This document shows, piece by piece, positions 16,386 through 23,394 of a DNA stretch of 64,000 bases (positions are counted from its first letter, which is position 1; each line of letters opens with the position of its first letter). Both the position numbers and the translations under genes were made by a program. The notes under the pieces are model-generated. The model had not been told where the DNA came from, ran no database searches, and saw only the letters and a program-made list of their open reading frames with translations. The stretch is from Alphaproteobacteria bacterium (GTDB lineage Bacteria > Pseudomonadota > Alphaproteobacteria > Rhodobacterales > Rhodobacteraceae). Location: contig JAUHVK010000016.1 of assembly GCA_030425145.1 (NCBI GenBank), positions 1-64,000 on the forward strand, written 5' to 3'.

Positions 16386-17816
16386 TTACCAGCTGGCCGA
16401 AATGTATTGCGTTTCCATGAATTCAAGCATGCCTTCATGCCCGCCTTCACGGCCAAGCCCGGATTGCTTTACGCCACCAAAGGGCGCGGCGGGGTCAGAC
16501 ACGAGGCCACGGTTCAGGCCGACCATACCGTAATCGAGCCGTTCACAGACCTGTAGCGCGCGTTTGAAATCTTCGGAAAAGACATAGGCGACAAGGCCGT
16601 ATTCGGTGTCATTGGCCCGCGCTATGACGTCTTCTTGGTCGGTAAATGTCTGGATTGCCGCAACCGGGCCGAAGATCTCGTCGCGCACGCAGGCGGCGTT
16701 TTCCGGTACGTTGGACAGCACTGTCGGCGGATAGTAGAAGCCTTTGCCATCGGGCGGGGTGCCGCCGCATTCGATTTTTGCACCCTTAGCCACGGCGTCG
16801 GAAACGAATTCCGCGACTTTGTCGCGCGTATCGGCGTTGACCAGCGGTCCGACATCGACGCTCGGGTCGGTGCCGTCGCCGACCTTTAGGGCCGACATTC
16901 GGGCGCTGAGCTGCTTTGTGAATTCCTCGGCGATGTTTTCGTGCACATAGATGCGGTTGGCGGCGGTGCAGGCTTCGCCGAGGTTTCGCATCTTGGCCAG
17001 CATCGTCCCTTCGATCGCTGTGTCCATAGCGGCGTCGTCAAAGACGATGACGGGGGCATTGCCGCCCAGTTCCATCGCAGGTTTGAGAACCTGATCGGCG
17101 GCGCCTTTCAGCAGCTTCTGGCCAACACCTGTGGAACCGGTGAAGCTGACCACCCGCACACGCGGATCATGCAGCATGTGATCAACAAGTGACCCTGTTT
17201 TTCGGCTGGGCAGGACGTTTACAAGACCTGCGGGAACACCGGCCTCCTCCAGAAGAGGCATGAGAGCGAGCATCGTCAACGGAGTCTCGGAGGCAGGCTT
17301 GATGATTACGCCGCAGCCTGCGGCAAGCGCGGGCGCGATCTTGCGGGTGCCCATCGCGGCCGGATAGTTCCATGGCGTGATCAACACGGCGAGGCCCGCA
17401 GGTTTGTGCTGCACCACGATGCGTGCACCCGATGACGGCGCATGGGTGATCATCCCGTCGGCGCGCACGGCTTCCTCTGCGAACCAGCGGAAAAACTCGG
17501 CGGCGTAGGTCGCTTCGCCCATCGCGTCAGCTCGCGCCTTGCCGTTTTCAAGTGTTATCAGATGGGCAAACTCCTCAAGTCGCCCTGTCATCAGTTCCCA
17601 AGCTCTCCGAAGCACTTCGGACCGCTGGCGCGGCGTGCGTGCCGCCCAGTCTTTCATCGCGGCTTCGGCGGCATCGAGAGCGGCGTCTGCATCGGCGATA
17701 TCAGCGGAAGCGACAGAGGCAAGGACCTCCTCGGTGGCGGGGTTGATCACGTCGAAACGCGCACCCGAGGTGCCCTTTGTCCAGGTGCCGTTGATATAGA
17801 GATCGTTATATTCCAT
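16386..17816 (-). CDS. NAD(P)-dependent aldehyde dehydrogenase (succinate-semialdehyde dehydrogenase-like)
   Basis: Oxidises an aldehyde to the acid; the sequence is closest in style to GabD-type enzymes. Visible sites are TPWNYPAAM, GCGVIIKPASETP, the FTGSTGVGQ nucleotide loop, the general base in ELGGNAPV and the nucleophile in GEACTAANR. The length of 476 residues is normal. The ATG at 17816 is chosen because GGAG lies seven bases upstream. Its position between the two halves of the E2 suggests that it removes the aldehyde released by the adjacent E1 (acetaldehyde if the substrate is acetoin-like) or an aldehyde earlier in the pathway. Confidence 0.85.
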   Translation of the reverse strand: MEYNDLYINGTWTKGTSGARFDVINPATEEVLASVASADIADADAALDAAEAAMKDWAARTPRQRSEVLRRAWELMTGRLEEFAHLITLENGKARADAMGEATYAAEFFRWFAEEAVRADGMITHAPSSGARIVVQHKPAGLAVLITPWNYPAAMGTRKIAPALAAGCGVIIKPASETPLTMLALMPLLEEAGVPAGLVNVLPSRKTGSLVDHMLHDPRVRVVSFTGSTGVGQKLLKGAADQVLKPAMELGGNAPVIVFDDAAMDTAIEGTMLAKMRNLGEACTAANRIYVHENIAEEFTKQLSARMSALKVGDGTDPSVDVGPLVNADTRDKVAEFVSDAVAKGAKIECGGTPPDGKGFYYPPTVLSNVPENAACVRDEIFGPVAAIQTFTDQEDVIARANDTEYGLVAYVFSEDFKRALQVCERLDYGMVGLNRGLVSDPAAPFGGVKQSGLGREGGHEGMLEFMETQYISASW

Positions 17817-17831
17817 GGGTGTCTCCAAGAC

Positions 17832-19127
17832 TTAGAGCAGGTGGCGGAGCGGTTGCTCCATGCGACCTGCGAATTCTGATAGAAGGTTGACGGCCTCGCC
17901 CGCGGTGAGGTCTTGGCCCGCGCATTCCAGCGTGATGGACAGCCCGCTGCTGGCTTGCGTCAACGTGAGGACCGGCGCGTCTTCCGCGCCGAGATCGACA
18001 GTGCTGATGCGGCTCAACCGCAGATCGCGCAGGATGAGGTCAGGCGCGCTGTCATCCTCGGCCCTGGTGATGGCGCTGAACGGACCAGCAGGAACCCTGT
18101 AGGCGCGGCTTTGCCCGAAGCTTTCGACGGCAATCGTTGCTGTATCGCGACCAAGGCTTGCTGCGGCAAGGCCTGCGAGCAGGGCATTTGCGTCTTTCAG
18201 GTCGGTGTTTTCAGCAGACCATGCGGCAAACGCACCAAAGCCATCGTTAGGCAGGCCAGCGGTCAGGCGACGCGATGGTGTAGTTATGTGTCCGGCAGGC
18301 TCTGCGGGCATCGCCCTAAGCGTCTCAAGATCCGCAACGTGGAAGGGTTGAGGATGCCCGGCCTCGACCAGTCGATTCAGGTCCAGCCCCTGTTCCAGCG
18401 CCAGCCGCCGCGCTTTGGGGGACGCGAGGATACGACCACCAGAGGATGTGGCAACCTGCGCTTTGGGCGCCTTCCCTGGCGCAGGATTGGATTCGTCCTT
18501 TGCTGTGGGGGCCGGATCGGGTGGTGCAGCCGGTTTTGCTGCGCCACCATCCGCAATGCTGCGCTGCACGGGATTGGCAGGTTTTTCGGCAGATATGATC
18601 GCAATCGTATCCCCGACAGGTGCGGCTTCGGTTGCCTCGGCCAGCAAGGCCGCGACGAAGCCACCGGCGCCTGCCTTGACCTCCATGGTGGCCTTGTCGG
18701 TTTCGACCTCGAACAGGATATCGTCCGCGGCCACGGCGTCGCCCAGTCCCTTGTGCCAAGCGACAATCACTCCAGTGTCCTGCGCCATGCCAAGTGCGGG
18801 CATTATGACAGCCTTGCCGTCTGGCAGCGGTGCGTCATCGCCGCCGTTTGCTTTGGCGGGGGTCTGCACAACCTTGCCGCTGCCTTCAGCGGTGTCGGAC
18901 ACAAGAGCGATGACATTGCCCACGGGCACGTCCTCTCCTGCCTCGGCCTGCACGTCTGTCAGGTAGCCGTCGGCGGGGGATTCAACCTCCATCGTCGCTT
19001 TATCGGTTTCCACCTCAAACAACGCGTCACCGGTTTTCACAGCGTCACCGGACGACTTGAGCCAACTGATGATCTTACCTGTGTCCTGCGCCATGCCCAA
19101 GGCGGGCATGATGACCTCATGCGGCAT
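17832..19127 (-). CDS. lipoyl-carrier E2-like protein with two lipoyl domains and a degenerate catalytic domain
   Basis: Carries the swinging lipoyl arms of the complex. Two tandem lipoyl domains are obvious, each beginning VIMPALGMAQDTG and each with the lipoylation motif ETDKATMEV (residues ~40-48 and ~147-155). A Pro/Ala linker leads to a peripheral-subunit-binding domain (RILASPKARRLALEQGLDL, ~232-250). The last ~160 residues resemble a shrunken acyltransferase domain, but no His-x3-Asp-Gly active site is present. The start overlaps the E1 beta gene by 11 bases, and GGGGGAG precedes it. It probably acts with the separate catalytic E2 at 15497-16375. Confidence 0.85.
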   Translation of the reverse strand: MPHEVIMPALGMAQDTGKIISWLKSSGDAVKTGDALFEVETDKATMEVESPADGYLTDVQAEAGEDVPVGNVIALVSDTAEGSGKVVQTPAKANGGDDAPLPDGKAVIMPALGMAQDTGVIVAWHKGLGDAVAADDILFEVETDKATMEVKAGAGGFVAALLAEATEAAPVGDTIAIISAEKPANPVQRSIADGGAAKPAAPPDPAPTAKDESNPAPGKAPKAQVATSSGGRILASPKARRLALEQGLDLNRLVEAGHPQPFHVADLETLRAMPAEPAGHITTPSRRLTAGLPNDGFGAFAAWSAENTDLKDANALLAGLAAASLGRDTATIAVESFGQSRAYRVPAGPFSAITRAEDDSAPDLILRDLRLSRISTVDLGAEDAPVLTLTQASSGLSITLECAGQDLTAGEAVNLLSEFAGRMEQPLRHLL

Positions 19128-20112
19128 GGATCATCTCCCCCGACATGAGCTTGCGCGCGTTCTCAGCCACGGTTTCGGGCGTCGGCACCGTAATGTCTTC
19201 GAGCGCGGGCGAGAACGGCACGGGCACATCCATCGCGCCCATGCGCAGAACCGGTGCGTCGAGGTGATAGAACGCTTTTTCGTTGATCCGGCCCGCGATT
19301 TCGCCCGTGATGCCATAGCTTTGGTGTCCTTCGTCCACCACGATCACGCGAGAGGTTTTCTTGGCCGATGCGATAAGGGTTTCTTCGTCCAACGGCACGA
19401 TCGTACGCGGGTCGATGACCTCGGCGTCAATGCCTTCTTTGGCAAGGATTTCAGCCGCCGCCTCGCAGACCTGCACCATCGAGGACGTAGCAATCAGCGT
19501 GATGTCGCGACCCTCTCGCTTGACGTTGGCCTCTCCGAAGGGGATCAGGAATTCCTCCTCGGGAACGGGGGCCTTGTCGTTATACATCAGCTTGTCTTCG
19601 AAGATCACGACCGGGTTGTTGTCACGGATTGCAGTTTTCATCAGGCCCTTGGCTTCATAGGCAGAGGACGGCATTGCAACCTTGAGACCTGGGATATGGG
19701 CGACAAGCGCGTGCAGCGACTGCGAGTGTTGCGCGGCTGAGCGGCGGGTTGCGCCCATGTTGGTGCGTAGAACCAAAGGCGCGCTCATTTTGCCGCCAGA
19801 CATGTAGTGCGTCTTGGCGGCCTGATTGCAAAGCTGATCCATGATCAGATAAATGAAATCGCCAAACATAAGGTCGACAACAGGGCGTGTGCCCGTCATT
19901 GCGGCACCAACAGCGAGGCCCATGAAACCGGGTTCGGCAATAGGCGTATCGACAACGCGCTCAGTGCCGAATTCCTCGACAAGGCCGCTGAGGACCTTGA
20001 AGGGCGTTCCGGCCTCGGCGACATCTTCGCCAATGATGAACACAGTTTCATCGCGGCGCATTTCTTCGGCCAGGGCTTCGTTAACCGCCTGGGACAGTGT
20101 AATCTCTCGCAT
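19117..20112 (-). CDS. 2-oxoacid / acetoin dehydrogenase E1 component, beta subunit
   Basis: Beta subunit of a thiamine-diphosphate E1, with transketolase-like pyrimidine-binding and C-terminal domains. Typical blocks are TLSQAVNEALAEEMRRDE, FIIGEDVAEAG, TPIAEPGFMGLAVGAAMTG, the RRSAAQHSQSLHAL region and DPRTIVPLDEETL. The length of 331 residues is normal. The start at 20112 follows GAGGAGAAAG. It lies ten bases after E1 alpha, the usual alpha-beta order. Acetoin dehydrogenase and pyruvate dehydrogenase beta subunits cannot be separated safely by eye; the context of two butanediol-dehydrogenase-like SDR genes favours an acetoin-like substrate. Confidence 0.88.
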   Translation of the reverse strand: MREITLSQAVNEALAEEMRRDETVFIIGEDVAEAGTPFKVLSGLVEEFGTERVVDTPIAEPGFMGLAVGAAMTGTRPVVDLMFGDFIYLIMDQLCNQAAKTHYMSGGKMSAPLVLRTNMGATRRSAAQHSQSLHALVAHIPGLKVAMPSSAYEAKGLMKTAIRDNNPVVIFEDKLMYNDKAPVPEEEFLIPFGEANVKREGRDITLIATSSMVQVCEAAAEILAKEGIDAEVIDPRTIVPLDEETLIASAKKTSRVIVVDEGHQSYGITGEIAGRINEKAFYHLDAPVLRMGAMDVPVPFSPALEDITVPTPETVAENARKLMSGEMIHAA

Positions 20113-20122
20113 GTCTTTCTCC

Positions 20123-21118
20123 TCAGGCCAGCGCGTGTTTAATGTCGGTAAAGACGTGCATGTCGACTTCGGTCTCGTCGGGGTAAGGCGCGGCTTCTGC
20201 GTAGGCGACAGCCTCTTCTGCGTCTTTCTTGACCTCCGCATTCATCGCTTCGATATCATCCTCAGTCGCAATGCCCTGCTCGACGAGCCAGCTGCGGAAT
20301 TTGATGATCGGATCGCGGTTTTCCTTCCAATCCTGCTCTTCTTCCTTCGAACGATAGTATTCCCGGTTGATGTCGCCGACGTGGTGGCCGTGGTAACGGT
20401 AGGTCATGAGTTCCATAAAGAACGGTCCTTCGCCCTTACGGGCGCGGGCAACAAGATCTTGCGTCAACTCGTTGACGGCCAGCACATCCTGCCCGTCGAC
20501 CTGATGCGCCTCGATGCCAAATGCCTCTGCGCGGGCAGTGATTGAACCCGCGGCGATTTCCTCGGTCTTGGTGTATTCGGAATAGCCGTTGTTTTCGCAG
20601 GCGTAGATGACAGGCAATTTCCAAAGCGCGGCCATGTTCATGACCTCGTACATCAGCCCCTGCGCCGTGGCCCCGTCGCCAAAGAAACAAACGGTGACGT
20701 CGTCTTTGCCCAAAAGCTTGGCTGTAAAGGCCGAGCCGGTCGCGATCCCCATCGACCCGCCAACGATGGCGTTGGCCCCGAGGTTTCCATTGGACTGGTC
20801 GGCAATATGCATTGAGCCGCCCTTGCCGCGGCAGTACCCTTCTTCCTTGCCTAGAAGTTCGCAAAACATCTCTTTGAACTCGGCGCCCTTGGCGACGCAA
20901 TGGCCGTGCCCACGGTGTGTTGAGGTGATCTTGTCGGTCACTTTCAGGGCTTCACAGATGCCGACGGCAACAGCTTCTTCGCCGGAATACATATGGGTCA
21001 GACCCGGCATTTTGGCGGAGAGATAAAGCTGGTTGGCGTTGTCCTCGAAAGTGCGGATGCGGACCATCTGGCGGTACATTCGCAAGTAGTCTTCTGTGTT
21101 TGTCTTTGTCTTGACCAT
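20123..21118 (-). CDS. 2-oxoacid / acetoin dehydrogenase E1 component, alpha subunit
   Basis: Alpha subunit of the thiamine-diphosphate E1, 331 residues. The thiamine-diphosphate motif runs from GDGATAQG to ENNGYSEYT. Other hallmarks are GLTHMYSGEEAVAVGICEAL, STHRGHGHCVAKG and GKGGSMHIAD. The overall pattern resembles acetoin dehydrogenase AcoA more than pyruvate dehydrogenase PdhA. The start at 21118 (MVKTKTNTEDY) follows GAGGAC; upstream in-frame ATG codons lack a ribosome site. It is the first gene of the complex and is separated from the upstream M24-fold gene by 73 bases that hold a hairpin. Confidence 0.88.
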   Translation of the reverse strand: MVKTKTNTEDYLRMYRQMVRIRTFEDNANQLYLSAKMPGLTHMYSGEEAVAVGICEALKVTDKITSTHRGHGHCVAKGAEFKEMFCELLGKEEGYCRGKGGSMHIADQSNGNLGANAIVGGSMGIATGSAFTAKLLGKDDVTVCFFGDGATAQGLMYEVMNMAALWKLPVIYACENNGYSEYTKTEEIAAGSITARAEAFGIEAHQVDGQDVLAVNELTQDLVARARKGEGPFFMELMTYRYHGHHVGDINREYYRSKEEEQDWKENRDPIIKFRSWLVEQGIATEDDIEAMNAEVKKDAEEAVAYAEAAPYPDETEVDMHVFTDIKHALA

Positions 21119-21144
21119 GATGTCCTCGTGGGCGATGGGCTCGT

Positions 21145-21179
21145 CTCCGCCTTGCGCAGGGAGAAAACGCAAAGCGGAG
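21145..21179 (-). other. hairpin between the M24-fold gene and E1 alpha
   Basis: CTCCGCCTTGCG (21145-21156) and CGCAAAGCGGAG (21168-21179) form a 12-base stem with one mismatch. It has no T-tract and probably tunes expression or mRNA stability between the two genes. Confidence 0.4.
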
Positions 21180-21191
21180 ATTTGTCGCCGT

Positions 21192-22502
21192 TCAGTAGCG
21201 GTTGGCGATGGGCAGCTCTTCGGCAGGGAAGAGGCTGATGACTTCGCAACCTGTTTCGGTCACGACGACTTCTTCCTCGATCCGGGCGGCTGAATACCCG
21301 TCCGAAGCTGGGCAGTAGGTTTCGAGCGCAAAGACCATGCCGGTCTGTATCTCCATCGGGTGATCCATGCTGACCGCGCGGGAGATGATGGGCCGTTCAT
21401 GGAGCGCCAGCCCTAGGCCATGGCCGAATTGCAGGCCAAATGCCTGATCTTCGTTGTCAAACCCAAGAGATTGGGCGGTTGGCCAGACTTCGGCGACCTT
21501 GTCGGTGGTCACACCGGGTTTGATCATCGAGATCGACGCGTCGATCCATTCGCGGGCCTTCACATAGGCGTCATTCTGCGCGGGCGTTGCGCGTCCCACG
21601 TTGAAGGTCCGGTAATAGCAGGTCCGATAGCCTTGATAGCTTTGCAGAATGTCAAAGAAGGCCTGATCGCCGGGGCGGATCAAACGGTCGGTGAAGTTGT
21701 GTGGGTGCGGATTGCAGCGTTCGCCGGAAATGGCGTTGATTGCCTCAACATCGTCCGAGCCCATCTCGTAGAGCATCTTGTTGGAGAGCGCGACGATATC
21801 GTTCTCGCGCACGCCCGGTTTCAGCTCTTCGTAGATCATGTGATAGACGCCATCGACCATCGAGGCAGCCTGCGTCAGAAGCTGGATTTCGTCCCAGTTC
21901 TTGATCTCACGCGCGGCCAGCATGATTTGTTGGCCGTCAACAACGTGAATGCCCTCTTCCTGCAGCGCGTGGAACATCGCGGTCTCTGCATAGTCGACGC
22001 CCACAGGCATATCAGCCATGCCCGCATCCTTGATCAGCTGAGCGATCATCTTGGCGTATTTTTTCATCAGGCCGAATTCGGGAGGGATCGTACCGCGCAT
22101 ACCCACAACTCCGGCAAGGCAGTGGTCCGGCTCCAGCCAATCGGAATAGCGTTTGTGGTGCACTGCAGCCGAGCCGAAATCCCAGACGTAGGGGCTGTCA
22201 TCGCCGGTAAGCAGGCAGAACCGGCACATCTTGTCCCGTTCCCATTCGCCGATTTTGGTCGCGGATACGTAGCGGATGTTGTTCACGTCGAACAAAAGCA
22301 GCGACCCGGCATTGGAATTCTGCAGGGACTGCCGCGTGCGGGCCAAACGATAGCGTCGCAGCCTATCGTGGTCGACCCGGCGCTCGAAATCGACAGAGCT
22401 ATGACCCCAGGCAGGGATTTTGTCGCGCCATTCCCAATTGGTTTCAAGATCCTGCGGGGTAAGCAGGTTCGGCATAAGGGCATTGCCCGGACGTTCTGAC
22501 AT
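21192..22502 (-). CDS. M24-fold (creatinase/aminopeptidase/DddP-like) protein with altered metal site
   Basis: A 436-residue protein with the two-domain layout of creatinase, Xaa-Pro peptidases and DMSP lyase DddP. C-terminal pita-bread motifs are GDQAFFDILQSYQG, QFGHGLGLALHERP, ALETYCPAS and ARIEEEVVVTE. The usual second metal Asp (GY-x-x-D-x-T-R-T) is replaced: here GYRTCYYRTF, with Cys. The His of GHGLG and the two late Glu remain. The first metal Asp (FFDI) is present. It could therefore be a hydrolase with an unusual metal site or a non-peptidase such as creatinase. The start at 22502 follows AAAGGAG. It sits in the E1/E2/E3 operon, so a C-N or C-C cleaving step in the pathway is possible. 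Confidence 0.8.
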   Translation of the reverse strand: MSERPGNALMPNLLTPQDLETNWEWRDKIPAWGHSSVDFERRVDHDRLRRYRLARTRQSLQNSNAGSLLLFDVNNIRYVSATKIGEWERDKMCRFCLLTGDDSPYVWDFGSAAVHHKRYSDWLEPDHCLAGVVGMRGTIPPEFGLMKKYAKMIAQLIKDAGMADMPVGVDYAETAMFHALQEEGIHVVDGQQIMLAAREIKNWDEIQLLTQAASMVDGVYHMIYEELKPGVRENDIVALSNKMLYEMGSDDVEAINAISGERCNPHPHNFTDRLIRPGDQAFFDILQSYQGYRTCYYRTFNVGRATPAQNDAYVKAREWIDASISMIKPGVTTDKVAEVWPTAQSLGFDNEDQAFGLQFGHGLGLALHERPIISRAVSMDHPMEIQTGMVFALETYCPASDGYSAARIEEEVVVTETGCEVISLFPAEELPIANRY

Positions 22503-22516
22503 AGGAAACTCCTTTC

Positions 22517-22535
22517 GGGTGCGCCAAGCGCACCC
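22517..22535 (-). other. hairpin upstream of the M24-fold gene
   Basis: GGGTGCGC and GCGCACCC form a perfect eight-base stem with a three-base loop, placed just ahead of the AAAGGAG ribosome site of the M24-fold gene in the SDR-M24 spacer. Confidence 0.4.
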
Positions 22536-22566
22536 GCATGTTTTTAAAAAGCTGGGGGTGAGGGCT

Positions 22567-23376
22567 TTACGTCGTGGCCCAACCGCCATCGATTGAGATC
22601 ATCTGACCGGTCATGTAATCGCTGTCGTCCGATGCGAGGAAAGACGCAGTGCCTACGATATCTTTGGGGTAGGACACGCGCTTTATCACGAGGGCGCCGT
22701 CAACGATATCCTCATAGGCCTGGCCTTCGCGCTCCTTAAAGCCGATCTCGACCAGATCCTTATCCAGCTGTTCCCACAGCGGTGTGACCACCACGCCCGG
22801 CGCATAGCCATTGACGGTGATATTGTGCTCTGCCAGCCCCAGAGCGCCACACTCCGTCAGCGCCAGGCAGCCGTATTTGGAGGTGCAGTAGACCGTCACA
22901 TCAACCAGCGGCTTTTTCGACGCGATAGAGCCGACATTGATCAGTTTGTAGGGGTGATCTTCCATCGGGCCCTGGGCGATCATCTGGCGGGCCACTTCCT
23001 GCATGCCCAGCCACATCGCCTTGGTGTTGACGTTCATGATCATGTCCCAGTTGTCCTCATCGATATCCATGAAGAACCGGGGTTTATTCAGGCCCGCGTT
23101 GAACAGACCCACGTTGATCGACCCGAATGCCTCGACCGTGGCGGCCACGGCGGCAGCATTGTCTGCGCGGCTGGTGACATCCATCCTGACGGCGATCGCC
23201 TTGCCGTTACCCGCTGCATTGATCGCATCGGCAACCTTCTGCGCCTCGTCACCGTCCAGATCGCCCAGACAGACATTCGCGCCCTGGGCGGCAAAGCTTT
23301 CGGCGTTGGCCTGACCCATGCCGCGGGCGGCACCGGTGATGAGAATGTTTTTACCTTTGAGGCGGTTGGGGTCCAT
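22567..23376 (-). CDS. SDR-family dehydrogenase (butanediol dehydrogenase-like)
   Basis: NAD(P)-dependent short-chain dehydrogenase, 269 residues. The coenzyme motif TGAARGMGQANAE lies near the N-terminus, followed by DLDGDEAQ, FNAGLNKP, the catalytic Ser in NVGSIASKKP and Tyr/Lys in YCTSKYG. The C-terminus SDYMTGQMISIDGG is typical of diol and ketone reductases such as acetoin/2,3-butanediol dehydrogenases. It is clearly paralogous to the SDR at 26495-27286 in the divergent operon, sharing the NKP and DSDYMTGQ segments and the DKDLVEIG/DQDLMDIG motif. The two may oxidise two positions or two stereoisomers of one substrate. Confidence 0.9.
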   Translation of the reverse strand: MDPNRLKGKNILITGAARGMGQANAESFAAQGANVCLGDLDGDEAQKVADAINAAGNGKAIAVRMDVTSRADNAAAVAATVEAFGSINVGLFNAGLNKPRFFMDIDEDNWDMIMNVNTKAMWLGMQEVARQMIAQGPMEDHPYKLINVGSIASKKPLVDVTVYCTSKYGCLALTECGALGLAEHNITVNGYAPGVVVTPLWEQLDKDLVEIGFKEREGQAYEDIVDGALVIKRVSYPKDIVGTASFLASDDSDYMTGQMISIDGGWATT

Positions 23377-23394
23377 GGTTGTCTCCTCCTGATG

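Noticed and set aside
17913-19148. A 411-residue plus-strand frame opposite the lipoyl-carrier gene
   Set aside because: Antisense of duplicated lipoyl domains; the repeated pattern in it is only a mirror of those domains.
17832-21118. Calling the E1/E2/E3 genes the housekeeping pyruvate dehydrogenase
   Set aside because: The split E2, the plasmid location, the AcoA-like E1 alpha and the position within a substrate-specific operon argue for a dedicated complex, though the substrate is unproven.
21192-22502. Calling the M24-fold protein a DMSP lyase (DddP)
   Set aside because: The fold family is the same, but the metal-site motif differs and the operon context is sugar/polyol catabolism rather than DMSP use.
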